A stretch of 64,000 nt of DNA from Ignavibacteriales bacterium (GTDB lineage Bacteria; Bacteroidota; Ignavibacteria; Ignavibacteriales; Ignavibacteriaceae): the NCBI GenBank assembly GCA_016709765.1, contig JADJMD010000016.1, forward strand, positions 124,001-188,000, read 5' to 3'. A program made the translations under genes and the position numbers. Shown piece after piece: positions 1 to 9,992 of this stretch (positions within the stretch are counted from its first letter, which is position 1; every line of letters begins with the position of its first letter). The notes under the pieces were generated by a model. It was not told the DNA's origin, did no database searches, and saw only the letters and a list, made by a program, of their open reading frames with translations.

Positions 1-1557
1 TATTATTTAGATTTTATTAGATGCGATTGGTACCAAAGTGGTCTTGGTATAGCCTTAAATGACTCTCTCGGTGGATTCAATAATTATCTTAATCTCGGTA
101 ATGTAGGCGGTAGCCCTCGTAATCCGGTTGTAAGTGATTTTGATGGCGATGGCGATTTAGATGCTGTGAATACCAATGGAAATAATATTCAAATACTTAC
201 AAATAACGGATCCTTAAGTTTCATTCTTGATAATTCATATCCTATGCAAGCCTTAAATGGAATTACAGCATCTGATTTTGATGGTAATGGTAGTGTAGAT
301 TTAGTTGGAATCTGTTCAGCAACAAATCAAATTAAATTCTTAAAAAACTGTGTTGATAGCCTTGTTGCTTACTATCCATTTTCAAATAATACAAATGATT
401 ATTCCGGAAATATTAATAATGGAATAAATTACAATGGAGCTTTAAGCAAAGACAGATATGGAAATGATAACAATTCAATGTTCTTTAATGGTGTTAATAG
501 TTATATAGAAGGAATAAACCCGGGAAACAATTTACCAGTTGGCAATTCTCCAAGAACTTTTAGTGCTTGGATTAGAAACTTAGAGTATAATCAATGGGGA
601 AGTAACATTTTTCATTATGGAACTGCTCAGGCTGCACCAACGAATTTCCATTTTCTGATAACTGATGTTTTAGGATTAGGAAATGGTTACGGGTATGGCG
701 TTGTTTATGGAAATATAAATTTAAATGATTCTTCGTGGCATTTTGTTAGTGGTGTTTATGAAGGCGGCACAGAAAGAATTACTAAATTGTATGTTGATGG
801 GCAATTAGATGTTACTGGAGTAATCACAAGTGAACCAAATACGGTTCTTGGTAATAACTGGAAGATTAGTCAATTCATTGCCAGCGGAATACCATTTAAA
901 GGAGACATTGATGAATTAAAAGTTTTTAATGTCGCTTTGTCTGATCAGAATGTTTGGGATATGTACAAAGCAACAACAACAGCCCCAAATTTATTATTTC
1001 CAGGTAATGATTCAAGTTTAATTAATCCTCAAACTTTGATCCTAGATTGGGACAGCACAATAACAGCAACATCTTATAGACTATTATTATCAAATGATTC
1101 TTTATTCAATACAACTCTTCATGATACTTTAATAAATGTTTCTTCTTTTGATTTTTACAACTGGTTTTCAGTAAACATTGATAACCTTTACTGGAAAGTT
1201 AGAACAATTAATGATGGCGGAATTGGTCCCTGGTCTCAAATCAATCACTTTAATATAATGTTAACTGATATCGAAGAAGAATCACAGCTTCCAAGAGAAT
1301 TTGCTTTGATGCAGAATTATCCTAACCCATTTAACCCAAGCACAATCATATCCTATCATTTACCAAAAGCAAGCAGCGTAAAGTTAAAAGTTTATGATTT
1401 ACTTGGAAACGAAGTTACTACCTTAGTTAACGAAGAACAACAAGCTGGAATTTACAATGAACAATATGTTAATACCAATTTAAGTTCTGGAATTTACTTC
1501 TATCAACTTAAAGCAGGAGATTTTATTCAAACAAAAAAAATGATTTTAATGAAGTGA
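1..1557 (+). CDS. T9SS cargo protein with FG-GAP/VCBS repeat and LamG domain (5' partial)
   Basis: The reading frame is open from the first base, so the gene begins upstream of the window; the GTG at 166 is an internal codon. The N-terminal part visible here carries FG-GAP/VCBS calcium-binding type repeats (DFDGDGDLDAV, then DFDGNGSVDLV). Next comes a LamG/concanavalin-like jelly-roll domain (from about LVAYYPFSNNTND to DELKVFNVALSDQ), then a fibronectin-like segment, and finally the sorting domain (QNYPNPFNPST ... KKMILMK). Proteins of this build are exported by the Sec system and then across the outer membrane by type IX secretion, to be attached at or released from the surface. The ligand is unknown. 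The next gene follows after 7 bases and ends in an almost identical C-terminal domain, which suggests co-transcription and shared origin of the domain. Confidence 0.85.
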   Translation, partial: YYLDFIRCDWYQSGLGIALNDSLGGFNNYLNLGNVGGSPRNPVVSDFDGDGDLDAVNTNGNNIQILTNNGSLSFILDNSYPMQALNGITASDFDGNGSVDLVGICSATNQIKFLKNCVDSLVAYYPFSNNTNDYSGNINNGINYNGALSKDRYGNDNNSMFFNGVNSYIEGINPGNNLPVGNSPRTFSAWIRNLEYNQWGSNIFHYGTAQAAPTNFHFLITDVLGLGNGYGYGVVYGNINLNDSSWHFVSGVYEGGTERITKLYVDGQLDVTGVITSEPNTVLGNNWKISQFIASGIPFKGDIDELKVFNVALSDQNVWDMYKATTTAPNLLFPGNDSSLINPQTLILDWDSTITATSYRLLLSNDSLFNTTLHDTLINVSSFDFYNWFSVNIDNLYWKVRTINDGGIGPWSQINHFNIMLTDIEEESQLPREFALMQNYPNPFNPSTIISYHLPKASSVKLKVYDLLGNEVTTLVNEEQQAGIYNEQYVNTNLSSGIYFYQLKAGDFIQTKKMILMK

Positions 1558-1564
1558 GGCTAAA

Positions 1565-3673
1565 ATGAAAAAGTATTTGTGTTTGTTATCTATAAATTTA
1601 TTATTGATAACTTCTAATTCATCTCCACAGGGTTGGAATTTCCAAAACCCAGTATCTGAAGGAAAAGTTCTGACTTCTTGTAGTTTTTTAAACGAAAATG
1701 ATGGTTTTGCAGTAGGCTTAGAGGGCACTATCCTTCAAACTACAGATGGTGGATCGCATTGGGAAAAATTAGGAAGTCCAACTACATATAATTTATCCGG
1801 TGTATGTTTTATCGATGCAACTAATGCAATTGCAGTTGGTGAATACGGAATAATTTTAAAAAAATCATTTGGTTCAAACGATTGGATTGTTCAATCAATC
1901 TCCCAATATCCAAAATTAAATGATGTAGAATTTCTTAATTCAGATTTTGGTATTATGGTTGGAGACGGAGGCACTTTGCTTCGCTCAACTGATGGTGGTA
2001 ATAGCTGGACAACACAAACAAGTAATACTCCATACAATCTAAACTCAATTAATATTATTGATGTAAATACTCTTATCGCAGTCGGCGATAATGCAGCAAT
2101 CATTAAAAGCACTGATGCCGGACTAACCTGGTTCACGCAAACAAGCCCTATAAATCAGCAATTTTTTGATGTGTCATTTGCAAATACAAACATTGGCGTT
2201 ATTACTGGATTTAATGGAACAATACTATATACTTCTGATGGTGGTAATAACTGGAATATTTCTGCACAGTTAACATTTAACGAAATAAACAATGTAAAAT
2301 TTTTTAATTTAACTAAATGCGTTGCGGTTTGCAGTAGTTTTCTGATAATTCTATCCTCTGATGGTGGGCAAACTTGGGAATCAGTTCAAAATTATTTTTA
2401 TCCTGACGGTGGGAATGATATTAGTATATTAAATGATACCACAGCGGTTTCGGTTGGATATGGAATAACCAAAACTTCTGACCAGGGAATTACGTGGTTA
2501 GCACAATCGGGTGGAATTATCAATACTTTATATGGAGTCTGTTTTAATGATATTAACCATGGAACTGCCGTTGGTGCTCAAGGAACAATTTACAGGACTA
2601 ACGATAGCGGTAACAGTTGGTCTCAACAATTGATTGGTGGGCAAGATTTACTATCTGTTGGTTTTGCTGATGTTAACAACGGTTTTGTTACAGGTTATGA
2701 TGCGAGGATATTACATACCACCGACGGAGGACAAAATTGGGAATTGCAATTTGAAAATGGATTTTATCTTTGGTTCAATGATATATCGGTAACAGATATT
2801 AACAATGCTACTGCTGTTGGTCAGGGGGGAAGAATACTTAGGACTACAGATGCCGGTACAAATTGGACACTTCAATCAAGTGACCCAGGATATAACCTTT
2901 ATGCTGTTGATTTTATTGACAATAATATTGGTTTTGCTGTTGGAGATTATGGAACAATTCTTCATACAACAAATGGTGGGAACAATTGGGAATTGCAAAA
3001 TAGTAATTATCCAAATTCTTATCTTTTTGCTGTTTCTTTTATTGATGAGAATAATGGTGTAGCAGTAGGCGGAGATCAGTTTTCAATTTATTCTTTATTT
3101 CTGAAAACTACAGATGGCGGGCAAAACTGGATATCCATTAATCAAACTATCGCTGAAAACTACCTTTATGATGTTCAATTTATTACACCTAATGTTTTAA
3201 CAGCTGTTGGTAGTTATGCGGATATTTATAGAAGTACTAATGCAGGATTAACTTGGGTAATGCAAGATAGCGGAAGAACTAGCAGCCTGTCTTCGGTTTC
3301 TTTTGTTGATGAAATGAATGGCACCGCCGTTGGGGATAATGGAGCAATTCTGCACACAACTAACGGCGGAGTTACATTTATCGGTAATGAGGAAAATCAT
3401 TCTCTACCTCAAAATTTTGTTCTTAACCAAAACTACCCGAATCCTTTTAATCCAAGTACAAAAATTAGTTGGCAGTCGCCAGTTAGCAGTTGGCAAACCT
3501 TAAAAATATTTGATGTGCTTGGTAATGAAATTGCGACACTTGTTAATGAGTACAAACCTGCGGGATTTTACAATGTAGAATTTACAATGAACAATTTAAG
3601 TTCTGGAATTTATTTCTATCAGCTTAAAGCCGGAGATTTTATTCAAACCAAAAAAATGATTTTGATGAAATAA
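1565..3673 (+). CDS. Secreted YCF48/BNR-type beta-propeller protein with T9SS sorting domain
   Basis: A signal peptide (about residues 1-22, MKKYLCLLSINLLLITSNSS) is followed by roughly twelve repeats of about 45 residues of the type 'GTILxTTDGGxxW', with 'AVG' strands. These are typical of YCF48-like/sialidase-BNR propeller blades. The last 85 residues or so are the sorting domain (NQNYPNPFNPSTKIS ... TKKMILMK). The protein is predicted to be secreted and propeller-shaped, probably a binding or adhesion protein; BNR-like repeats alone do not prove sialidase activity and no catalytic residues were identified. It sits 7 bases after the previous cargo gene and 6 bases before a propeller histidine kinase. 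Confidence 0.85.
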   Translation: MKKYLCLLSINLLLITSNSSPQGWNFQNPVSEGKVLTSCSFLNENDGFAVGLEGTILQTTDGGSHWEKLGSPTTYNLSGVCFIDATNAIAVGEYGIILKKSFGSNDWIVQSISQYPKLNDVEFLNSDFGIMVGDGGTLLRSTDGGNSWTTQTSNTPYNLNSINIIDVNTLIAVGDNAAIIKSTDAGLTWFTQTSPINQQFFDVSFANTNIGVITGFNGTILYTSDGGNNWNISAQLTFNEINNVKFFNLTKCVAVCSSFLIILSSDGGQTWESVQNYFYPDGGNDISILNDTTAVSVGYGITKTSDQGITWLAQSGGIINTLYGVCFNDINHGTAVGAQGTIYRTNDSGNSWSQQLIGGQDLLSVGFADVNNGFVTGYDARILHTTDGGQNWELQFENGFYLWFNDISVTDINNATAVGQGGRILRTTDAGTNWTLQSSDPGYNLYAVDFIDNNIGFAVGDYGTILHTTNGGNNWELQNSNYPNSYLFAVSFIDENNGVAVGGDQFSIYSLFLKTTDGGQNWISINQTIAENYLYDVQFITPNVLTAVGSYADIYRSTNAGLTWVMQDSGRTSSLSSVSFVDEMNGTAVGDNGAILHTTNGGVTFIGNEENHSLPQNFVLNQNYPNPFNPSTKISWQSPVSSWQTLKIFDVLGNEIATLVNEYKPAGFYNVEFTMNNLSSGIYFYQLKAGDFIQTKKMILMK

Positions 3674-3679
3674 CTTCAA

Positions 3680-6600
3680 ATGAAAAAGTTTTTTCTAATC
3701 ATAATTCTACATTTTACACTGTACAATTTACATTGTAATGCTCAGCAGCAAAATCACTTTACACATTTTACAACGGAAGATGGTTTATCCCAATCTTCCG
3801 TTTTTAGTATTATGCAGGATGATATTGGTTTTATGTGGTTTGCAACCGAAGACGGGTTGAATAAATTTGATGGAAATAAATTTACTATTTACAGGCCAAT
3901 TCAGAATGACACAACTTCTATACCTGATTTGGGCATTCGAAAAGTATATAAAGATGCTTCCGGTAAGCTTTGGGTACTTTCTTTAAGAGGTAAACTAAGC
4001 CGATACAATCCACAAAAAAATAATTTCTCCAGATATTCATTTTATACTGACACAAATACTAATTCCGTTAAAATTATAACGCTGGCAGAAGATAAAGATC
4101 AAAATTTGTGGGCAGTTACAACAAAGGGTGAATTTTTTATTTATGATCAGGAGAAAGATAATTTTCATTCTAAAAATCTGAATCAAAATATTAAGAAACA
4201 GTTTGAATCCATTCACTTACAATGTTTATTAGTTGATAAGGAAAATATATTTTGGTTGGGAACGTGGGAAGGTTTAATTAAACTTGAAATGAGTGAACAA
4301 CAAGTATTTAAATATAATTACTCATCATTAAATCCAAATTCACTTGCCGGGGATATGGTATTTAATATTGCTGAGGATGAATTTGGAAATCTCTGGGTCG
4401 CAAGTGCTAATGGTGGTGTAAGTGTTTTCAATAAAACAACTGGAAAATTCAAAGTATACAACTACAATCCTGTTCAAAATAATTATCTCAGCAGTAACAG
4501 GATAATGAGCATTTTGATTGACAGCAGAAAGAAAATATGGATAGGAACCTTTGATAAAGGTCTTGATATGTTTGATCCCGAAACGAAGACATTTACAAAT
4601 TTTTCTCATAATCCTTCCATAATTGGCTCATTAAGTATTGGAGCCGTTATGTCAATCTATGAAGATAAAAGTGGTGGAGTCTGGTTTGGAACAGGAGGCG
4701 ATGGAATTAATAGATATGATCCTCTCAATCAAAACTTTACTCACATACAACATTTACCGGGTAATTCAGCAAGTATAAGTCCAAATCCTGTTCTTTCCAT
4801 TTGTGAAGATCATCTTGGTAATTTATGGATTGGCTCTGACGGGGGCGGAATAAATGTCAGAGAAAAAAACTCAAATAAGTTTAAAACCTTTTTACAGAAT
4901 CCAGCATTTGGAAGCAATGCAATTACAGTAATTTATGAGGACAGTAAAGGAAACATTTGGATCGGAGCTGATCCAGGGGCTGATTCTCCTGCTGGAGCAG
5001 TAATTAAATATAATAGAAAAACAAACTCATTTGTACCATTCAAAAATATTTCTATAAAATTTGGTGGTGTTTCCGCAGTCCACGAAGATAAGTTTGGAGA
5101 GCTGTGGGTTGCGACTCCATCCGATGGAATCCATCGTTACAATCCAACAACATCAGAAGAAATTGTTTACCGGACAAATCCAAATGACTCAACAAGTATA
5201 GGAAGTAATTCGATTTTTAGTATATGTGAAGACAGTAATGGTCATCTATGGTTTGGTTCAATCTCAGCAGGGCTCAATCTTTTTAATAGAGAGAATAATT
5301 CATTCACCAGGTTTGTAAATGATCCAAACAATAAATATAGTTTGGGAAGTAATGCTGTTTGGTGTATTGCTGAAGATGGTAAAAAGAATTTATGGGTAGG
5401 AACCTGGGGTGGAGGAATAAATAAATTTATTAGAGGTAAAAAAATATTTTTAAGGTATACCGTTGATAATGGATTAGCAGGAAATATTGTATACGGAATT
5501 ATACCCGATGATCAAGGTAATTTGTGGATAAGTTCAAATAAGGGGTTAACAAAATTTGATATCAATACTTCTGAGTTTAAAAATTTCGATAAATCAAATG
5601 GTTTAATGATTAGCGATTTTTCAGCCGGTGCAGTATTCAAATCTAAAGATGGAAGATTATTTTTTGGCGGCAATTCAGGTGTAATTGAGTTTGATCCAAA
5701 AGGGATAAAGGAAAATTTATTTGTACCAAATGTAATTATAACTGATTTTCGTGTGTTTGATAAACCTTTTCAACTTGATAAATCTATTTTGTTTACTGAT
5801 GAAGTAAATCTTAATTATGATCAAAACTTTTTTACATTAGAGTTCGCTTCACTTGATTATACCTCTCCAGAAAAAAATATTTATGAATATAAACTTGAAG
5901 GTGTTGATAAAGATTGGATAAAATCTGATGGAAGAAGATTTGCGAGTTACACAGATATAAGTAATGGCCATTATAAATTTAGAGTAAGAGGTTCAAATAG
6001 CAGCGGCAAGTTTAATCCTGTAGAAGCAGTTCTAAAAATTACTATCGCACCGCCTTTTTGGAAAACCTGGTGGTTTAGATTGATTGCTTTGATAATACTG
6101 ATGCTCATACTTTATTTAACTCATAAATATCGTCTAAACAAATTATTAGAAGTTGAAAGAACCAGAAACAGAATCGCTCGAGATCTGCATGATGAAGTTA
6201 GCGCAAGCATTACGGGCATCGTTTACTTTGCTGATGCTGTAAAAACTGAAGTTAAAGAAAAAGAATCCCAGGCTTTAAAAAAACTTATCGGTTTGATAAG
6301 TGAAAGTGCAATTCAAATTCAGGAATCGATGAGTGATATTATATGGTCCATAAATCCTGATAATGATGACTGGAATGTTGTTCTTCCAAAATTACGTCGT
6401 TATGCTTCCGATCTTTGTGAAAGTAAAAACATAAAGTATAATATAGAAATGCCTGAAAGTTTTTCTGGAAAATATTTGAAAATGGAGCAGCGACATGATT
6501 TGTGGTTAGTGTTTAAAGAGATTGTAACAAATGCAGTTAAGCATTCGCTATGCAAAGAAATAAATATTAAACTATTTACCGAAACAGGTTACTTGCATCT

Positions 6601-6772
6601 TCAGATTTCTGATAATGGAATCAGTTTTGATGATAAAATTCCGAGTTCAAATAATGGTTTAAAAAATATTCGGACTCGTATAAAATCGCTGGCAGGCAGC
6701 GCGGAATTGATAACCTCAATTGGGAATGGAACAAAATGGAAGATCAAAATTCCTTTAACTAAACAAAAGTAA
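3680..6772 (+). CDS. Propeller-type sensor histidine kinase (Reg_prop, Y_Y_Y, HisKA_3, HATPase)
   Basis: 1030 residues. An N-terminal signal sequence (ending near NLHCNAQQ) is followed by a periplasmic two-component-regulator beta-propeller of about fourteen blades (motifs like EDxxGNLWIGT, residues about 30-680). Then come a Y_Y_Y domain (about 700-785), one membrane helix (about 793-815) and a NarL-type kinase core. The phospho-acceptor is His837 in RDLHDE, and the ATPase N-box is EIVTNAVKHS. It is predicted to sense an extracellular or periplasmic ligand and phosphorylate a LuxR-type regulator; the gene for one begins only 5 bases downstream. Unlike the larger sensor at 23144-27391, it has no receiver or AraC part fused to it. 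The ligand is unknown. Confidence 0.9.
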   Translation: MKKFFLIIILHFTLYNLHCNAQQQNHFTHFTTEDGLSQSSVFSIMQDDIGFMWFATEDGLNKFDGNKFTIYRPIQNDTTSIPDLGIRKVYKDASGKLWVLSLRGKLSRYNPQKNNFSRYSFYTDTNTNSVKIITLAEDKDQNLWAVTTKGEFFIYDQEKDNFHSKNLNQNIKKQFESIHLQCLLVDKENIFWLGTWEGLIKLEMSEQQVFKYNYSSLNPNSLAGDMVFNIAEDEFGNLWVASANGGVSVFNKTTGKFKVYNYNPVQNNYLSSNRIMSILIDSRKKIWIGTFDKGLDMFDPETKTFTNFSHNPSIIGSLSIGAVMSIYEDKSGGVWFGTGGDGINRYDPLNQNFTHIQHLPGNSASISPNPVLSICEDHLGNLWIGSDGGGINVREKNSNKFKTFLQNPAFGSNAITVIYEDSKGNIWIGADPGADSPAGAVIKYNRKTNSFVPFKNISIKFGGVSAVHEDKFGELWVATPSDGIHRYNPTTSEEIVYRTNPNDSTSIGSNSIFSICEDSNGHLWFGSISAGLNLFNRENNSFTRFVNDPNNKYSLGSNAVWCIAEDGKKNLWVGTWGGGINKFIRGKKIFLRYTVDNGLAGNIVYGIIPDDQGNLWISSNKGLTKFDINTSEFKNFDKSNGLMISDFSAGAVFKSKDGRLFFGGNSGVIEFDPKGIKENLFVPNVIITDFRVFDKPFQLDKSILFTDEVNLNYDQNFFTLEFASLDYTSPEKNIYEYKLEGVDKDWIKSDGRRFASYTDISNGHYKFRVRGSNSSGKFNPVEAVLKITIAPPFWKTWWFRLIALIILMLILYLTHKYRLNKLLEVERTRNRIARDLHDEVSASITGIVYFADAVKTEVKEKESQALKKLIGLISESAIQIQESMSDIIWSINPDNDDWNVVLPKLRRYASDLCESKNIKYNIEMPESFSGKYLKMEQRHDLWLVFKEIVTNAVKHSLCKEINIKLFTETGYLHLQISDNGISFDDKIPSSNNGLKNIRTRIKSLAGSAELITSIGNGTKWKIKIPLTKQK

Positions 6773-6777
6773 ATAAT

Positions 6778-7476
6778 ATGGATAAGACCAAGCCTGAAGC
6801 AAAAAAACACTATGAAACTGAAAATTCGACAATAAAAATTATGATAGTTGAAGACAACCGATTTACGAGAAGTGGCTGGGAAGCGGTTATTCAGGCAAAT
6901 AAAAAATTTAATCTGGTAGGTTCATTTGCTAATTGCGAAACTGCATTTAATTCCGATGTACCGCCTAAAACGGACTTAGTTTTGATGGATATTGGCTTAC
7001 CAGGAATTTCTGGAATTGAAGGTGTTAAATATCTAAAGGAAAAATTTCCTAATATAATAATTGTTATGTGTACGGTTCATGAAGATAACGAAGAAATATT
7101 CCAGGCAATTTGTTCGGGTGCAGTTGGTTATTTAACTAAAAGAACATCACCAGAGGAATTAATTAAATCTTTGATCGATGCCTATAATGGAGGCTCTCCT
7201 ATGACACCTAGTGTTGCTAGAAAAGTCATTAGTTCATTTCAAAATTTTAATCCGAATGTTGAAGCAAAAAAAATAATTGAATTAAATGAAAGGGAACAGC
7301 AAATATTAACCTTAATGGCTCGGGGAAAATCATATAACGCAATTGCTGATGAAGTGTTTTTGTCGATTGATGGAGTTTATTATCACATTCGACACATTTA
7401 TGAAAAACTACACGTTCACAGTCGTGCAGAAGCAGTGGCAGAAGGATTAAAAAAGAGAATAATTAGAGCGCCCTAA
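6778..7476 (+). CDS. NarL/FixJ-family response regulator
   Basis: 232 residues: a receiver domain (acidic pair in MIVEDNR, phospho-Asp71 in VLMDIGLPG, conserved Lys in YLTKRTS) followed by a LuxR/GerE helix-turn-helix (about residues 170-225, NEREQQILTLMARGKS). It lies 5 bases after a HisKA_3-type kinase, the normal partner class for NarL-type regulators, so the two form a cognate pair. Targets are not shown by the sequence; the neighbouring secreted-protein genes are reasonable candidates. The first 20 residues or so before the receiver domain are a short extension, and an internal ATG at 6841 could be an alternative start. Confidence 0.92.
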   Translation: MDKTKPEAKKHYETENSTIKIMIVEDNRFTRSGWEAVIQANKKFNLVGSFANCETAFNSDVPPKTDLVLMDIGLPGISGIEGVKYLKEKFPNIIIVMCTVHEDNEEIFQAICSGAVGYLTKRTSPEELIKSLIDAYNGGSPMTPSVARKVISSFQNFNPNVEAKKIIELNEREQQILTLMARGKSYNAIADEVFLSIDGVYYHIRHIYEKLHVHSRAEAVAEGLKKRIIRAP

Positions 7477-7668
7477 ATCCACCAAGGTGAAACTTTCAAT
7501 AATTACTTTTAAAAATGTAGTAGAGACAAACATTTTTCACCCTTTGCACATCATTCAAATATCAACTAAAAGACTCCAATATTTATTCTAAAACTACAGG
7601 TTTACGTAGTGCCAAATTAATTATCCGAAATTAGATTTCATTCTGAAATTCAAACAAGGAACAGACTT

Positions 7669-7896
7669 GTGTCTTTTTCTATTAATCAATTGATAATTAA
7701 GTATTTCAGAAAAAGGAAATACGGAAACATAAAACCGCAACAGCAATTAACAGAGTTGGAACAAAAAATAATTCAGGAAATTTCTATCGGCAAGTCTTAT
7801 CAAACTATTGCAGATGAGCTATCAATTAGAAGTGAAGAAGTACAGAAACATATTAGAACAATCTATGAAAAACTTCAGGATAAAATAACTGATTAA
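7669..7896 (+). CDS. Small orphan LuxR-type HTH protein
   Basis: 75 codons from a GTG start. Residues about 25-72 form a GerE/LuxR-type helix-turn-helix (LTELEQKIIQEISIGKSYQ, IADEL, HIRTIYEKL). It closely parallels the HTH of the response regulator just upstream (GKSYNAIADE, HIRHIYEKL), so it looks like a duplicate of that DNA-binding domain without a receiver. It could be a constitutive binder of the same sites or a relic. No convincing ribosome binding site is visible and the upstream 190 bases have no recognisable receiver-domain remnant. Confidence 0.5.
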   Translation: MSFSINQLIIKYFRKRKYGNIKPQQQLTELEQKIIQEISIGKSYQTIADELSIRSEEVQKHIRTIYEKLQDKITD

Positions 7897-8360
7897 AGCA
7901 GATCTAAATTTAAAATATATGTGTTGTAAGGAGAATCACTAATTTTGAATTATAGAATCAAGAGTGACAATTTACTTTTGTGAATAGAGGATGGAAATAG
8001 TATTCAATGTATAGAATCGCATTATGATAATCATATTGAGTTAATAAGATTTAAGAAGCCAAATTTAATGGACTATTTATCTGATAGACGGTTAATAATT
8101 ATTGTTAGCGCACTAAGATAAATAGTAGAGCCCAAATAAAAATCGTAATCAGATTCAAACCTGCCGAACATAAAGTAACAGAACCTGATTGCAATGCTAC
8201 TAATAAGTATTATTTCTGTTGTCAGTTTTTCATTTCTTCCTAATAATTTGCTGTTTGCATTTGGATATTACCTTCCATAACAACTTGATAGACAACACCT
8301 CTTTTAAAAGATAATTTAGCACTGAGCTTAAAAATAATTTAATTTAAAAAGGAGCAGGCA
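7897..8360. other. Intergenic region without a supported gene
   Basis: About 460 AT-rich bases. I see no tRNA, repeat or convincing reading frame. A 64-codon open stretch on the minus strand (roughly 8085-8280) has no start codon. The end of the region holds the promoter and a clear Shine-Dalgarno (AAGGAG) for the gene at 8361. Confidence 0.5.
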
Positions 8361-8792
8361 ATGAAAACTTTAATAGTTGTTTTAATGACACTCGTTTTAG
8401 TTCCGTTTGTATCAGCACAGACAGAACAATTTCCAAAAGAAAAAAAATCAGCAATTGTAAATAATCTTAACGAAGGAATTAATTCTGCAAATATCGGTTT
8501 ACGGACAAGTTCAGCTAATGTTTTATTTGACTTGATTGAAGAAAATTATCTTGAAAGCAGTGATGCTTCAAAATCGATGATTCCTTTATTAAATATGCTG
8601 GAAAAAGGTAAAACTGATGATGAACGAATCGCAGCTGCTGTAGCACTTTATAAATTAGGTAATGGTATTGGCATTTATCGGTTAAGAGGAGTTGCAATAT
8701 TTGATGATAATAAAAGAGTAAGCACTATTTGTAAAAATTTATATTACAGTTTCCATAAACTGCATGGAACAGAATACCTGATAAATTTCTAA
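8361..8792 (+). CDS. Small secreted protein with HEAT-like helical repeats
   Basis: 143 residues. A clear signal peptide (MKTLIVVLMTLVLVPFVSAQ) precedes an all-helical region with HEAT-repeat character (GLRTSSANVLFDLIEE, DERIAAAVALYKLG). The start is supported by an AAGGAG Shine-Dalgarno a few bases upstream. It stands alone between a long leader region and a strong intrinsic terminator at 8827-8868, so it is probably a monocistronic, possibly well expressed gene. I do not recognise a named family, and the function is unknown; a periplasmic protein-protein interaction role is only a guess from the fold. Confidence 0.75.
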   Translation: MKTLIVVLMTLVLVPFVSAQTEQFPKEKKSAIVNNLNEGINSANIGLRTSSANVLFDLIEENYLESSDASKSMIPLLNMLEKGKTDDERIAAAVALYKLGNGIGIYRLRGVAIFDDNKRVSTICKNLYYSFHKLHGTEYLINF

Positions 8793-8826
8793 TCTAAATT
8801 AAAATTTCCTCTCAACTCTCCTTGAG

Positions 8827-8868
8827 GCAGATTAAGAATTAAAATTCTTAATCTGCTATTTTTATTTT
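8827..8868 (+). terminator. Strong rho-independent terminator
   Basis: A perfect 14-base inverted repeat (GCAGATTAAGAATT at 8827-8840 and its complement at 8843-8856) is followed by a T-rich tract. It lies 34 bases after the stop of the small secreted protein. Confidence 0.85.
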
Positions 8869-8993
8869 AAACCTTTCATCTTTTCAATAATGAACATCTT
8901 GCGATTCCTTTTAATAAAAGATAATATTTGTTAATTGTTGTTCAATATCCTTACATTCTTTTATATTTTTGTTAATCACTTAGGAGGAATAAA

Positions 8994-9965
8994 ATGAAAT
9001 ACAGAAAACTTGGTACTTCTGATGTAAGCGTTTCTGAAATCAGTTTGGGATGCTGGACAATGGGCGGATTGAATTGGGTAAATGGTACTCCGAATGGCTG
9101 GGCAAACGTTGATGAAAAAGAAATTTCTGAAGCAATAAATTATGCTATCGATCATGGTGTCAATCATTTTGATAATGCAGACGTTTATGGAAACGGCAAA
9201 GCGGAAAGAATGCTTTCAAGAATTCTTGGAAAACGAACAAACAATTTTATTATTGCTACAAAAATTGGCTGGTTTCCTGGAACGGCTGAGCACGCTTACG
9301 AACCAAAACACATTCGTCATCAGTGCGAGCAATCATTAGTAAATCTTAAAAGAGATTATATTGATTTATATTATTTCCATCACGGAGATTTTGGCGAGAA
9401 GGACAAATATCTTGATGATGCTATCGAAGTAATGTATAAACTACGTGATGAGGGGAAGATAAGATTGATAGGTCAATCTGCATATAGGCATGAAGATTTT
9501 GTGAAGTTAATTCCTAAAGTCAAACCGGATGTTATACAAAGTTTTGCTAGTGCTTTGGATGATAGATTTGTAAAAGAGGGTTCTCCTACTCGTAAAATGC
9601 TTGATGAGTATAGTGTTTCATTCGTTGCATTTGGCCCGGTTGCGCAAGGATTATTGCTTGGAAAATACCATCAAGGTAATCCACCACAGTTTGAAGCTGG
9701 CGATCATCGTGCAAATGCTGATAGATTTAGACCAGAGAATCTTGCAAAACTTGAACCTCAGATTGAAAAACTTAAAAACAAATTTGGCCCTTCAAATCCG
9801 GAACTATCAAGAGCAGCTCTACAATATCTTTTACATTACAAACAAGTCGGTTCAGTAATTCCGGGTTTTAGAAATCTTGATCAGGTAAAATCAAATTTAA
9901 GCGGGACGGATAATCCGTTAAATGATGAAGAATTTAATTTTATACAAAAAGTATTCTCTGAATAA
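8994..9965 (+). CDS. Aldo/keto reductase
   Basis: 323 residues, full length for the family. The (beta/alpha)8 NADPH-dependent reductase fold is shown by the N-terminal MKYRKLGTSDVSVSEISLG and by the catalytic tetrad: Asp and Tyr in NHFDNADVYG, Lys in IIATKIGW and His in YYFHHGD. The C-terminal IPGFRNLDQVKSN resembles the cofactor-binding end of the AKR fold. It probably reduces an aldehyde, ketone or sugar; substrate cannot be told. The start is supported by an AGGAGG Shine-Dalgarno directly upstream. A GH20 hexosaminidase gene follows after 27 bases on the same strand. Confidence 0.9.
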   Translation: MKYRKLGTSDVSVSEISLGCWTMGGLNWVNGTPNGWANVDEKEISEAINYAIDHGVNHFDNADVYGNGKAERMLSRILGKRTNNFIIATKIGWFPGTAEHAYEPKHIRHQCEQSLVNLKRDYIDLYYFHHGDFGEKDKYLDDAIEVMYKLRDEGKIRLIGQSAYRHEDFVKLIPKVKPDVIQSFASALDDRFVKEGSPTRKMLDEYSVSFVAFGPVAQGLLLGKYHQGNPPQFEAGDHRANADRFRPENLAKLEPQIEKLKNKFGPSNPELSRAALQYLLHYKQVGSVIPGFRNLDQVKSNLSGTDNPLNDEEFNFIQKVFSE

Positions 9966-9992
9966 TCAGATCGTAAAAAATGAAAGTACAAA

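Noticed and set aside
166..1557. GTG at 166 as the start of the first gene
   Set aside because: The frame is open to base 1 with VCBS/FG-GAP content in it, so this is an internal codon of a gene beginning upstream.
1565..3673. Sialidase function for the BNR-like propeller proteins
   Set aside because: BNR-like blades are present but no catalytic arginine triad or nucleophile was recognised; propeller binding protein is the safer call.
8085..8280. 64-codon open stretch on the minus strand
   Set aside because: No start codon and no recognisable domain; hydrophobic content in AT-rich DNA is easily produced by chance.
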